This document shows positions 42,497 through 50,677 of a DNA stretch of 64,000 nucleotides, piece after piece (positions within the stretch are counted from its first letter, which is position 1; every line of letters starts with the position of its first letter). The translations under genes were made by a program, and so were the position numbers. Source of the stretch: JASLBX01 sp035762665. GTDB taxonomy: Bacteria > Actinomycetota > Actinomycetes > Jiangellales > Jiangellaceae. Below the pieces are notes generated by a model, which did no database searches, was not told where the DNA came from, and saw nothing but the letters and a program-made list of their open reading frames with translations. The stretch is taken from assembly GCA_035762665.1 (NCBI GenBank), contig DASTNZ010000057.1:19389-83388 (forward strand), given 5' to 3'.

Positions 42497-44041
42497 GTGA
42501 ACGCGTACCTACGGCCCGCGGCCGCCCTGTTCACCGGCGCGGCGTTGATCTTTGCGTTCCAGCCACACGACCTGTGGTTCGTCGCCGTTCCGGTGGTCGC
42601 CGCGTTCACCTTGATCGTGCGGGACCAGCCGGTGTGGCGGGCGGCAGGGTTAGGCCTGCTCACCGGTCTGGGATTCTTCGTCCCGTTCCTGCCCTGGATC
42701 GGCGACGAGGTCGGCCCGTTCCCGTGGCTGCTGCTCTCGTCGTTCGAGGCGCTTTTCTTCGCCCCACTGGGGGTGGCGGTCATGCTGCTACAGCGACTGC
42801 CGGCGTGGCCGCTGCTCACCGCAGCGGCATGGGTCGCACAGGAAGCGGTCCGCGGCCGGCTGCCGTGGGGTGGTTTCACCTGGGGAAAGCTAGCGTTCTC
42901 GCAGGTCGACGGCCCCATGCTGAGCCTGGCGACGGTAGCGGGTTCGGTCGGCGTCTCCTTCGCGGTCGCTCTCGCCGGCGGCCTGGTCGCGTGGGCCATC
43001 CTCACCCGGACGGCGTGGCAGCGGGTCGCCGCGGCCGCGGGTGCCTTTGCCATCGTCCTGGTGGGCCTAGCCGTACCGGCCGTGGCACCCGACGGAACCA
43101 GGGTTACCGTCGCGATGGTGCAGGGCAACACGCCGGGCATGGGCCTGGACTTCAACGCACGGCGGCGGGTCATCCTCGACAACCACGTCGAGACCACGCG
43201 GCGGCTCGCCGCCGAGGTCGAAGCGGGCACTGTGCCGCAGCCAGACATCGTGATCTGGCCAGAGAACTCCTCCGACATCAATCCGTACGCCAATGCCGAC
43301 GCATCCGCGGCCATCCAGTCGGCGGTGGCGGCGATTGGCGTTCCGACCCTCGTCGGCACGGTGGTGCCCACGCCGGACGAGCAGAATGTCGAGAACACAT
43401 CCATCGTCTGGGATCCCGAGACAGGTCCCGGCCAGACGTACGTCAAGCGTCATCCGATGCCATTCGGCGAGTACATACCGTTCCGCAGCATCGCCCGGTT
43501 GATCGCGGCCGACGCGGTGGACCGGCAACCGCGGGACTTCGTCGCCGGTCAGGACGTCGGCGTGCTCGGCATGGCGGATGTGCAGGTGGGCACCATCATC
43601 TGCTTCGAGGTTGCATTTGACAACCTTCCGCGAGACGCGGTCCGCGCCGGCGCCGAACTGCTGGCGGTACAGACGAACAATGCCGGCTTCGGCTATTCGC
43701 CAATGACCGAGCAGCAGCTCGCGATGGCGCGGCTCCGGGCGGTCGAGCACGGCCGGTGGACGCTGGTCGCGGCGCTGGCCGGCGTCAGCGCGGTGATCGA
43801 TCCATCGGGCGCCGTCGCCCGGCGAATCGAGCTATTCGAGCAGGACATCATGATCACCGATGTCGTGCTGGGGGACTCCTTGACGGTCGCGACCACAATC
43901 GGTGAGTGGCCCGAGTGGTTGCTGACCACCCTTGCCATAGCCGGGCTCGTCGTCGTGGCGGTGCGGGTTCGCGCCACCTCGCGCGCGACGAGGACGGACG
44001 ATGACGTGGCCGAGGCTCGGGTGGGGGTGGACGCTCGGTGA
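42497..44041 (+). CDS. lnt: Apolipoprotein N-acyltransferase
   Basis: A 514-residue membrane enzyme: N-terminal hydrophobic helices, then a nitrilase-type domain with the catalytic triad Glu256 (WPENSSD), Lys317 (VKRHPMPFGEYIPFR) and Cys369 (TIICFEVAFDN), and a final helix. It adds the third acyl chain to the N-terminal Cys of lipoproteins. GTG 42497 is used. The downstream gene ppm1 overlaps by GTGA. In M. tuberculosis these two functions are fused in one protein; here they are separate chains. Confidence 0.94.
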   Translation: MNAYLRPAAALFTGAALIFAFQPHDLWFVAVPVVAAFTLIVRDQPVWRAAGLGLLTGLGFFVPFLPWIGDEVGPFPWLLLSSFEALFFAPLGVAVMLLQRLPAWPLLTAAAWVAQEAVRGRLPWGGFTWGKLAFSQVDGPMLSLATVAGSVGVSFAVALAGGLVAWAILTRTAWQRVAAAAGAFAIVLVGLAVPAVAPDGTRVTVAMVQGNTPGMGLDFNARRRVILDNHVETTRRLAAEVEAGTVPQPDIVIWPENSSDINPYANADASAAIQSAVAAIGVPTLVGTVVPTPDEQNVENTSIVWDPETGPGQTYVKRHPMPFGEYIPFRSIARLIAADAVDRQPRDFVAGQDVGVLGMADVQVGTIICFEVAFDNLPRDAVRAGAELLAVQTNNAGFGYSPMTEQQLAMARLRAVEHGRWTLVAALAGVSAVIDPSGAVARRIELFEQDIMITDVVLGDSLTVATTIGEWPEWLLTTLAIAGLVVVAVRVRATSRATRTDDDVAEARVGVDAR

Positions 44042-44787
44042 GCAATGCCGACGCTGAGATCCTGGTGGCCATACCGACCTACAACGAAGCGCAGTCCGTC
44101 CGGAAGATCGTCGGACGAGTGCGCACCGCCGTCTCTGCGGCTCACGTCTTGGTCATCGACGATGGATCTCCGGACGGTACGGGCGAAATCGCCGACCAGC
44201 TCGCCGAGGTCGACGAACACGTGCACGTGCTTCACCGGAGGGCGAAGCAAGGCCTTGGCGCGGCATATGTTGCGGGCTTTCGCTGGGCACTGGACCGGGA
44301 GTACCGCACAGTGGTGGAGATGGACGCAGATGGTTCACACCAGCCGGAGGAATTGCCGCGGTTGCTGAACGCGTTGGACAGCGCCGACCTGGTGCTCGGA
44401 TCGCGTTATGTACCTGGCGGGCGGGTCGAGAATTGGCCGCCTCATCGGGAGATGCTCTCCCGTGGCGGTAACACCTACACGCGGCTGATGCTCGGCATGC
44501 CGTTGAGGGACGCCACCGGCGGATATCGAGCATTCCGGGCCAGCACGCTGCGTCGCCTCGACCTGGACGAGGTGGCATCCCAGGGTTACTGCTTCCAGGT
44601 CGACCTGGCCTGGCGCGCGTTTAGGGCCGGCCTGAAGGTGGTGGAGGTGCCGATCACTTTCGTCGAGCGCGAGGAGGGTACGTCGAAAATGAACAACGCC
44701 ATCGTGCGCGAAGCCCTATGGCGGGTGACCCAGTGGGGGATCCGTCATCGCCTCGGGCAGATGCGATCGGTGGTGGCATCCCGATGA
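44038..44787 (+). CDS. ppm1: Polyprenol monophosphomannose synthase
   Basis: A 249-residue GT2 glycosyltransferase. AIPTYNEAQSVRKIV, the DXD-like VIDDGSPDGTGEIAD and EMDADGSHQPEELPRLL are typical of dolichol/polyprenol-phosphate mannosyltransferases; CFQVDLAWRAF and PITFVEREEGTSKMN close the domain. It makes polyprenyl-phosphomannose for lipoglycan and protein mannosylation. It is translationally coupled to lnt (GTGA) and to fxsA (ATGA). The Lnt partner anchors it in mycobacteria. Confidence 0.95.
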   Translation: MSNADAEILVAIPTYNEAQSVRKIVGRVRTAVSAAHVLVIDDGSPDGTGEIADQLAEVDEHVHVLHRRAKQGLGAAYVAGFRWALDREYRTVVEMDADGSHQPEELPRLLNALDSADLVLGSRYVPGGRVENWPPHREMLSRGGNTYTRLMLGMPLRDATGGYRAFRASTLRRLDLDEVASQGYCFQVDLAWRAFRAGLKVVEVPITFVEREEGTSKMNNAIVREALWRVTQWGIRHRLGQMRSVVASR

Positions 44788-45248
44788 GGCTGCCATTCCG
44801 CGCCAGGCTGGCCTTCGTCTCTCTCGTGGTGGCCGAGATAGCGGTACTCGTGCTCGCAACACAGTGGCTGGGCGGTTGGGTGGTGTTCTGGCTGATAATT
44901 GCGACATCGCTGCTCGGCGGCTGGGTGGTGCACAATGAAGGAGTCCGCGCCTGGACCGCGGTGACCGACGCCGTCCGGGCGGGACGTCTGCCCGAGCGCG
45001 ACATGGCAGCATCCCGGGCCGCGATCATCGGGGGGTTCTTGATGATCCTGCCTGGTTTCGTCACGGACCTGATCGGCGCCACGATGGTGCTGCCCGTGAC
45101 TCGTTCCACGACAGTCCGGATGCTCTATCGCCTGGGCCTGGTGCCGGCATACCGGCGAGGAGCGTCCGGGGTTGCTCCGTCCGGTGGTGACGTGATCGAA
45201 GGCGAGATCATCGACGACGAGTCACCGCGAAGAGACGAACTGCCCTAG
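44784..45248 (+). CDS. fxsA: FxsA family membrane protein
   Basis: A 154-residue membrane protein with an N-terminal helix pair (LAFVSLVVAEIAVLVLATQWLGGWVVFWLIIATSLLGGWVV), a Pro/Gly-rich helix GGFLMILPGFVTDLIGATMVLPV and a polar acidic tail. FxsA proteins have no firm biochemical role. ATG 44784 overlaps the ppm1 stop. The 3' end faces rbpA across a strong hairpin. Confidence 0.9.
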   Translation: MRLPFRARLAFVSLVVAEIAVLVLATQWLGGWVVFWLIIATSLLGGWVVHNEGVRAWTAVTDAVRAGRLPERDMAASRAAIIGGFLMILPGFVTDLIGATMVLPVTRSTTVRMLYRLGLVPAYRRGASGVAPSGGDVIEGEIIDDESPRRDELP

Positions 45249-45255
45249 AAAGAGA

Positions 45256-45292
45256 CCGAGCCGCGTCGCAGGGGGGTTACGACGCGGCTCGG
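45256..45292. terminator. Bidirectional terminator, perfect 13-bp stem
   Basis: CCGAGCCGCGTCG (45256-45268) pairs perfectly with CGACGCGGCTCGG (45280-45292), loop of 11 nt. For minus-strand transcription it is followed by TCTCTTTCT, a T-rich tail, so it should terminate rbpA mRNA and also fxsA read-through. Confidence 0.85.
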
Positions 45293-45338
45293 CGTAGCCG
45301 AGGGGGCAGGCCGGGGGGAGACCCGCCACCGACGGCGG

Positions 45339-45725
45339 CTAGGCGGTCTTCTTGCGGCGACGCGAGGACGCCAGGTGCGCAGCACCCGGGAGGCGTCCGG
45401 CGCGCAGCAACTCGAGCCGTTCGTCGAGCAGGACCTGAAGTTCTTCGATGGACCGGCGTTCCAGCAGCATGTCCCAGTGCGTCCGCGCCGGCTTGGCCAT
45501 CTTCTCATCGGGGCGATCGGTGGCGACGCGGAGCGCCTCTGCACCGCACTTCGGGCAGTCCCACAGACTGGGAACCTCAGCCTCGACGGAGAACGTCACG
45601 TCGAAGGCGTGGCCACGGGGGCAGTTGTACGACACCCGCTGGCGATCCGCGAACTCGACGCCGCGCTCGTCCTCGTAGCTGGTGGCGACGAGACGAGAAC
45701 CGCGCAAAGTGGAACGCTCGGACAT
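45339..45725 (-). CDS. rbpA: RNA polymerase-binding protein RbpA
   Basis: A 128-residue essential actinobacterial activator that binds the housekeeping sigma factor and stabilises open complexes. It has the RbpA core with the YNCPRGHAF ... LWDCPKCGAEAL region (Cys pairs) and the C-terminal sigma-interaction domain KPARTHWDMLLERRSIEELQVLLDERLELL. It lies convergent to fxsA as in M. tuberculosis (Rv2050). A sigma-R-type promoter lies about 115 nt upstream of the start codon. Confidence 0.96.
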   Translation of the reverse strand: MSERSTLRGSRLVATSYEDERGVEFADRQRVSYNCPRGHAFDVTFSVEAEVPSLWDCPKCGAEALRVATDRPDEKMAKPARTHWDMLLERRSIEELQVLLDERLELLRAGRLPGAAHLASSRRRKKTA

Positions 45726-45839
45726 CGTGGCAGGCCCTTCCGGAGCTTGTGGCTCCTGGGTCGTCGGTGCGTTTGGTGGTGGTGCTTTCAGGTGTATTCC
45801 CCGGTCACCGGTCAGGCAATCGCGGAACGACATCTGAGT

Positions 45840-45866
45840 AACGCCCTGCCCTCCGCAGTTTGTTCC
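45840..45866 (-). promoter_or_regulatory. Sigma-R-type promoter of rbpA (GGAAC-N19-GTT)
   Basis: Minus strand: GGAAC (45866-45862), 19 nt, GTT (45842-45840), matching the GGAAT-N18/19-GTT consensus of SigR/SigH thiol-stress promoters. rbpA is a known SigR target in Streptomyces coelicolor. The leader to ATG 45725 is about 105 nt. Confidence 0.6.
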
Positions 45867-46129
45867 GCGCGCGATGTGATAAAGGGCGGATCTGGAGTGA
45901 TCTGCCTCACGGCCGGGTTGCGCCGGTGGACCCGGCAAACCTCCTTTCCGAAGAGCGGCGTGAGCGCGCCCGCGACGGCATGGCGCTCGGTGCCCGCCGG
46001 GCCCGATGGCCGGCACTCGCGATCGTCTGGCCGAGGCCAGCAACCCGATTTCGACTAACCGTCCCGATGCGCTGAACTCGGGCGGCGGCTGGCACGTGCC
46101 CAACTGGAGACGGCAGAGAAGGAGGCACG

Positions 46130-47578
46130 ATGCGACGACTCATCACGATGGCGGCCAGCTGCGGTCTGCTGATGCTTGGCAGCATCGCCGCGCTGCCTGC
46201 TGCGTCCCAGGGCGAAGGCCCGGAGATGCTCGACCCACGCCTCGACGTACGGGCAGTGGTCGACGGCCTGGTCACGCCGACCAGCATGGCCTTTCTGGGG
46301 CCGGACGACTTCTTGGTGGTTGAGAAGCAGACCGGACAGGTGAAGCGAGTAACAGGAGGCACGGTCCAGGAGACGGTGCTGGACCTGGCCGTTAACAACG
46401 CCTCAGAACGAGGGCTCTTGGGGATCGCACTTCACCCGGACTTCCCAGACGACCCAGGGGTATACCTCTACTGGACGGAGAGCACCACCGGTGCCGACAG
46501 TGGAAACCTGGACGACACGACACTGTTGGGCAACCGCGTCGACCGGTTCGTGTGGGACGGATCTTCCCTGACCCAGGACCAGAACGTAATTCGGCTCCGC
46601 GCCTTGCAGCCCCCGAACCCTCCGCACGAGACCCGGGCGTTCGGCAACCACGACGGCGGCGTCATCGACTTCGGCCCGGACGGAAAGCTGTACATCTTCA
46701 TCGGCGACAATGGCCGGCGGGGGCAGACACAGAACTTGCCGCTGGGGCCCTTCGGCGACGGCAGCCCCGACGATCAGTTCGGCGGACCGGAGCCCGACAA
46801 CGCCCACCTCACCGGAGTGATGCTTCGCCTGAACGACGACGGCACAGCACCGTCGGACAACCCGTTCTTCGATGTCGGAGCCACCATGGGCGGTGAGGTC
46901 GGCGCAAACATCCAGAAGATCTTCTCCTACGGGCACCGCAACAGCTTCGGGTTCGACTTCGACCCGCAGTCGGGGGGCCTCTGGCTCGAGGAGAACGGCG
47001 ACGACAGCTTCACCGAGCTCAACCGGGTGGAGTCGGGGATGAACGGCGGATGGATCCAGATCGCTGGCCCGGTCTCCCGGCATGCGCAGTTCCGGGAGAT
47101 CGAGACAACATTCGGCGCGATGAGCCTTCAGCAGAACCGCTGGCCGCCCACCAACATTGCGGAGTCGCCAGAAGAGGCGCTCGACCGGCTGTTCATGCTC
47201 CCCGGATCGCGCTACAGCGATCCGGAGTTCAGCTGGAAGTTCGAAGTGGCTCCCGCAGCACTTGGCTTTGTCGACGGCCGGGGCTTGGGGCCGCAGTTCG
47301 AAGGAGACCTGTTCCTGGGAGGTGCGCGAGATTTCTTGGAGGGCGGGCACCTGTTCCACTTCAACCTGACCGGTAACCGGCAGAAGGTCGGCGTGGACGA
47401 CCCCCGTCTCGAGGACCGGGTCGCCGACAACCTCGACAAGTTCGACATCACCGAGAGCGAGAGCCTGCTTATCGGGCGGGAGTTCGGCATCCTGACCGAC
47501 CTGGAAACCGGCCCGAACGGCAACATGTTCGCCGTGTCCCTGTCGAATGGAGCGGTCTACGAGATCTTCCGGCGGTAG
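46130..47578 (+). CDS. Secreted PQQ-dependent sugar dehydrogenase-like protein
   Basis: A 482-residue exported beta-propeller of the glucose/sorbosone dehydrogenase family. It has a signal peptide (MRRLITMAASCGLLMLGSIA then ALPAASQ) and family blocks GLVTPTSMAFLGPDDFLVVEK, RGLLGIALHPDFPDDPGVYLYWTE, FGNHDGGVIDFGPDGKLYIFIGDNG, SYGHRNSFGFDFDPQ and LWLEENGDD. PQQ binding and sugar oxidation are the family's role, though many members are uncharacterised. ATG 46130 has the Shine-Dalgarno GAAGGAGG. The 404-bp gap upstream contains the rbpA promoter and nothing else recognisable. Confidence 0.88.
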   Translation: MRRLITMAASCGLLMLGSIAALPAASQGEGPEMLDPRLDVRAVVDGLVTPTSMAFLGPDDFLVVEKQTGQVKRVTGGTVQETVLDLAVNNASERGLLGIALHPDFPDDPGVYLYWTESTTGADSGNLDDTTLLGNRVDRFVWDGSSLTQDQNVIRLRALQPPNPPHETRAFGNHDGGVIDFGPDGKLYIFIGDNGRRGQTQNLPLGPFGDGSPDDQFGGPEPDNAHLTGVMLRLNDDGTAPSDNPFFDVGATMGGEVGANIQKIFSYGHRNSFGFDFDPQSGGLWLEENGDDSFTELNRVESGMNGGWIQIAGPVSRHAQFREIETTFGAMSLQQNRWPPTNIAESPEEALDRLFMLPGSRYSDPEFSWKFEVAPAALGFVDGRGLGPQFEGDLFLGGARDFLEGGHLFHFNLTGNRQKVGVDDPRLEDRVADNLDKFDITESESLLIGREFGILTDLETGPNGNMFAVSLSNGAVYEIFRR

Positions 47579-47595
47579 GGGTTCGACTGATCGTT

Positions 47596-47663
47596 TGTGA
47601 TCACGTGGGCCTACCTGGTGGCGGTGCGCCGGACACTATCACAGGTAGGCCCACATGGTCATA
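47596..47663. repeat. TGATC-ended palindrome (element 9)
   Basis: Left arm TGTGATCACGTGGGCCTACC (47596-47615, extending to 47618) pairs with 47641-47663 at 19 of 23 positions; the 13-bp core GTGGGCCTACCTG is perfect. The loop carries GGCG/CGCC. It lies 17 nt after the sugar dehydrogenase stop. Confidence 0.75.
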
Positions 47664-47719
47664 CGGCTGGGGAGGCGCGCGGAACCTGCTGCGGAAGGGC
47701 AGGTCCAAGCGGCGCCGGG

Positions 47720-48082
47720 TCAGGAATCCGGACGGAACCTCAGCGCCGACCAGACATCGTCGATCGAGACCTGCCGCACCGGACGGACTCCGCGCCCAGA
47801 CATGCTCGCGGACAGGGAGTCGCGATTGAGGTCTGTGCCGAGCTGACCGGCTTTCGGATAGGCGATCCAGGACAGCGCGTCACGGCGGGCGGCCTCCAGG
47901 ACGGCTTCGACATCGGACGACGCGAGGTCTGCCTTGGACATCACGAAGACCAGGGCAGCCTCTGCGGATGCGGAACCGTCGACGACGTCGCCTGGTTCGA
48001 TGTCGAGCGACACATCGGCTGGCTTTCGCAGCACCGCGACGCTCTGCCCGGACTTGATCTGCAGCTTCTTGGCAACCGACAT
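47720..48082 (-). CDS. DUF3052-like conserved protein
   Basis: A 120-residue cytosolic protein. The segment order (KKLQIKSGQSVAVL, then ALVFVMSKADLASSDVEAVLEAARRDALSWIAYPKAGQLGTDLNRD, ending VSIDDVWSALRFRPDS) resembles the DUF3052 family, which often ends in WSALRFRP. There is no known function. The promoter region is shared with the divergent deformylase gene 168 bp away. Confidence 0.6.
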   Translation of the reverse strand: MSVAKKLQIKSGQSVAVLRKPADVSLDIEPGDVVDGSASAEAALVFVMSKADLASSDVEAVLEAARRDALSWIAYPKAGQLGTDLNRDSLSASMSGRGVRPVRQVSIDDVWSALRFRPDS

Positions 48083-48250
48083 GTATCCGATTGTGTCGCA
48101 CGTCGCGCTGCTTGATCCGCCGGACCGTCGTTAGCCAATGTCGTCTCCCCGTCCGCGTCGAATTCCGCTGGCTGCCCCGGCACGGCCCTCTGCTGGATAT
48201 TCTCAAGATCGAATGGTCAACTAACTCAGGGCGACTTCTAGCGAGGTGCG

Positions 48251-48772
48251 ATGGCGGTCCGCGAGATTCGGCTTTACGGCGACCCGATCCTGCGCACCGT
48301 CGCGGATCCCGTCGAGTCGTTCGGCGAAATGACCCGGGCGTTGGCCTCCGACCTGCTGGACACGCTCGACCTTCCTGGCCGGGCGGGCGTCGCGGCGCCG
48401 CAGATCGGAGTGCCCATCCGAGCGTTCTCGTACGGCGTCGAAGGCGAGCGGGGCGTCGTGTTCAACCCGACTCTCGTGGAGTTGGACGGCACCCAGACCG
48501 GCGACGAGGGCTGTCTGTCCGTGCCCGAGCTGTGGTTTCCCACGACTCGCGCCGCGTACGCGGCGGTGGAGGGCTTCGACGCCGACGGACGCCCCGTGCG
48601 GGTGGAGGGTACCGGGGAGCTGGCTCGGTGCCTACTGCACGAGGTCGACCACCTTGACGGCATCGTTTACCTGCACCGGCTGGACCGCGAGACGAGGCGG
48701 GCTGCGATGCGCGCGGTCCGCGAGTCAGCATGGTTCGGTACGGCACTGGAGGGGACGGGGCGCGGCCGCTAG
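48251..48772 (+). CDS. def: Peptide deformylase
   Basis: A 173-residue metalloenzyme that removes the N-formyl group from nascent proteins. All three family motifs are present: GRAGVAAPQIGV (motif 1), DEGCLSVPE (motif 2, Cys metal ligand) and LLHEVDHLDG (motif 3, HExxH). Length is normal. The TAG stop overlaps the stop of the convergent gene on the other strand by two bases. Confidence 0.96.
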   Translation: MAVREIRLYGDPILRTVADPVESFGEMTRALASDLLDTLDLPGRAGVAAPQIGVPIRAFSYGVEGERGVVFNPTLVELDGTQTGDEGCLSVPELWFPTTRAAYAAVEGFDADGRPVRVEGTGELARCLLHEVDHLDGIVYLHRLDRETRRAAMRAVRESAWFGTALEGTGRGR

Positions 48773-49197
48773 ACGGCCTGCCGGTTGGATATAGGAGAGG
48801 GCCGGACGCGGCGCACTCCGTAGGGCGTCACCACATAGGTTCCGTAACAGATGAAGCAGGTGGCCGAGCAGCACTGCGCGAGCGCATCGTGCCAGCCGAA
48901 GTCGCTTCCGCGCGGGCGGGGATCGCCCAATCTGGCGACGGCCAGCGCCACCCCGCGCAAGTAGTCGAACGTGACGATGTGCTCGAGCAGTGCCGCGAGC
49001 GCGCAGATCCGCTCGTCCTGTGGCGGATCGTCAGGCACTTCGTCGATGGCGATGGGGAGGACGAGCCGGCCGACGTCGTCCGCGGCCAGGACAAGCAGGC
49101 ACGGCGGCGGGAGATCGCCGGCTCGCTCGGCCGTGGCGAGGAAGTCGATCGTCTGGATCTCGCGGTCCAGGTAGAGGGTCTGCATAGCCACGATCAT
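48769..49197 (-). CDS. Conserved hypothetical protein, 142 aa
   Basis: From ATG 49197 the frame encodes about 142 residues: MIVAMQTLYLDREIQTIDFL, an alpha/beta part (PCLLVLAADDVGRLVLPIAIDEVPDDPPQDERICALAALLEHI), RGVALAVARLGDPRPRGSDFGWHDAL and a Cys-rich patch QCCSATCFICYGTYVVTPYGVRR. The GDPRPxxxD string recalls JAB/RadC-type loops, but the metal ligands are not convincing, so no function is given. The frame extends to 49278 across the intergenic gap; ATG 49197 or 49185 is preferred. Convergent with def. Confidence 0.55.
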   Translation of the reverse strand: MIVAMQTLYLDREIQTIDFLATAERAGDLPPPCLLVLAADDVGRLVLPIAIDEVPDDPPQDERICALAALLEHIVTFDYLRGVALAVARLGDPRPRGSDFGWHDALAQCCSATCFICYGTYVVTPYGVRRVRPSPISNRQAV

Positions 49198-49249
49198 CGG
49201 GGGCCGGTCTTGTGGATCATTCCTGCTGTCCACAGCCCGGTTGTGGTAA

Positions 49250-50071
49250 CTAAGGGATGACCCCGTCGGGCCACGCACCCCGGGATCGCAGGACGTCCCG
49301 CAGCACGTTGGCGCGGTCGGTCACGAGCCCGTGGACGCCGAGATCGAGAAGCCGGTGCATCCGCGCCTCGTCGTTGACGGTCCATACGTGAAGTTGCTTG
49401 CCGGCCGCTTGTACCGCAGCGACCGCGGCGGCGGTGACGATCCGGATCGGTCCCGCTCGTTCGGGAACCTGCAGGCAGTCGACGTCCCGCAGTGTGTGGC
49501 CCACGAGTGCCGCCAGGCGGGCGGGCGACGCTGTGAGCCGGAACCCGGCAACCGTCCACCGGCCACCCGACGTCGCCGCAGGGGCCGACAATCGGCGCAG
49601 CACGTCGCGGCGCCGGCGGTCCGAGAACGAGGCAACACAGACGCGGTCATGGGCCCGGGTCCGCTCGATGGAGTTGGCCACCGGCGCGACCGAGGAAGGG
49701 TCCTTGACGTCGATGTTCAGCCGGATGTCCGGCCAGGCATCCAACACCTCGTCCAGCCGGGCGATCGGTTCGGTGCCGCCGATCAGCGCGCGGCTCACCT
49801 CCGCCCAGTCCAAGTCGATGATTCGTCCGCTGCGATCGGTGATCCGGTCGAGCGTCGGGTCGTGGAATGCAATGGCGACGCCGTCACGGCTGGCGCGGAT
49901 GTCGGTCTCGAGGTAGCGGTAGCCGAGCGTGACTGCCGCGGAGAACGCCCTCATGCTGTTCTCCAACCCGTCGGGGGAGAACCCGCGGTGGGCGAAGGCG
50001 AGCGGGGCGGGTGTGTCGAAGAAGGCGCGGTCGCTGAGCTCAGTGCGAATGCGCGTCCGGCGTCGTGCCAC
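49250..50071 (-). CDS. Glycerophosphodiester phosphodiesterase
   Basis: A 273-residue GDPD-family TIM-barrel enzyme with no signal peptide. Catalytic residues are in AFAHRGFSPDGLENSMRAF and LETDIRASRDGVAIAFHDPTLDRIT; LHVWTVND and GVHGLVTDRANVLRDVL are the usual C-terminal blocks. It hydrolyses deacylated phospholipids to glycerol-3-phosphate and an alcohol. The MarR gene lies 30 bp upstream on the same strand. Confidence 0.93.
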   Translation of the reverse strand: MARRRTRIRTELSDRAFFDTPAPLAFAHRGFSPDGLENSMRAFSAAVTLGYRYLETDIRASRDGVAIAFHDPTLDRITDRSGRIIDLDWAEVSRALIGGTEPIARLDEVLDAWPDIRLNIDVKDPSSVAPVANSIERTRAHDRVCVASFSDRRRRDVLRRLSAPAATSGGRWTVAGFRLTASPARLAALVGHTLRDVDCLQVPERAGPIRIVTAAAVAAVQAAGKQLHVWTVNDEARMHRLLDLGVHGLVTDRANVLRDVLRSRGAWPDGVIP

Positions 50072-50101
50072 CCGTTTACGGTACCCAGCCGGGTGCCGTT
50101 A

Positions 50102-50647
50102 TCACGGCCGGTCCTCGACGCCGAACCGGTGAATGAGGTCACAGAGAAGCGTGCGCAGCAGGGCCGAGAGTTGCTCCTGATCCTCCTCGGTGAGACCGGA
50201 GAGCAGCGTCTGCTCATGCGACAGCAGCTCGTCGACCGTACGTTCGATGATCGCGTGGCCGGCGGGGGTGAGCTCGACAAGCACCGCTCGCCCATCGGCT
50301 CCGGACCGCAGTCGGCGTACCCAGCCGTCACGCTCCGCCCGGGCGACGCGCTGCGACACCGCGCCCGGGCTGATCAATACGTGCCTGGCGATCTCACTGG
50401 GGGAAAGGCGGTACGGCGTGCCTGCCCGCCGCAGCGTGGCCAGCAGATCCCGAGTGGCCGCATCGATGCCCAGCAGTGCGTGTGTACGGCGCCGCTCATC
50501 CTCCAACAGCTTGGCGATGCGCCAGATCCGGGTGATGACACCGATCGAGCGCACCGGTGCGCCGGGACGCTCGCGGAGCCAGGCCTGCTGGATGCGGTCG
50601 ACACCGTCGGTTGTGCTCGGCGCCGGGTGGGGGTTAGGGTCAAGCAC
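50102..50647 (-). CDS. MarR-family transcriptional regulator
   Basis: A 181-residue winged-helix regulator. The HTH block RLSPSEIARHVLISPGAVSQRVARAERDGWVRRLRSGADGRAVLVELT is clear, flanked by the dimerisation helices. It is divergent from an SDR gene, and a 14-bp palindrome in the 30-bp gap is its probable operator. GTG 50647 is used; a TATTAT -10-like hexamer sits only 1 nt upstream, so the actual start may differ. Confidence 0.9.
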   Translation of the reverse strand: MLDPNPHPAPSTTDGVDRIQQAWLRERPGAPVRSIGVITRIWRIAKLLEDERRRTHALLGIDAATRDLLATLRRAGTPYRLSPSEIARHVLISPGAVSQRVARAERDGWVRRLRSGADGRAVLVELTPAGHAIIERTVDELLSHEQTLLSGLTEEDQEQLSALLRTLLCDLIHRFGVEDRP

Positions 50648-50654
50648 AATAATA

Positions 50655-50668
50655 CTTTAGACCTAAAG
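50655..50668. promoter_or_regulatory. Palindromic operator between MarR and SDR genes
   Basis: CTTTAG-AC-CTAAAG (50655-50668), a perfect 6-bp inverted repeat with 2-nt centre. It overlaps the TATTAT hexamer region of marR and the AAAGGA ribosome site of the SDR gene, as expected for a MarR site controlling both. Confidence 0.6.
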
Positions 50669-50677
50669 GAGATTTGC

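Noticed and set aside
49199..49249. Short hairpins CCACA/TGTGG and GTGGA/TCCAC with GATCATT between the GDPD and hypothetical genes, considered as another TGATC element
   Set aside because: The stems are only 5 bp and no paired TGATC/GATCA ends are present.
49331..50677. Long plus-strand upstream extension of the SDR reading frame
   Set aside because: It is antisense to the GDPD and MarR genes, which have full family motifs; the SDR fold begins exactly at ATG 50678 with a ribosome site.
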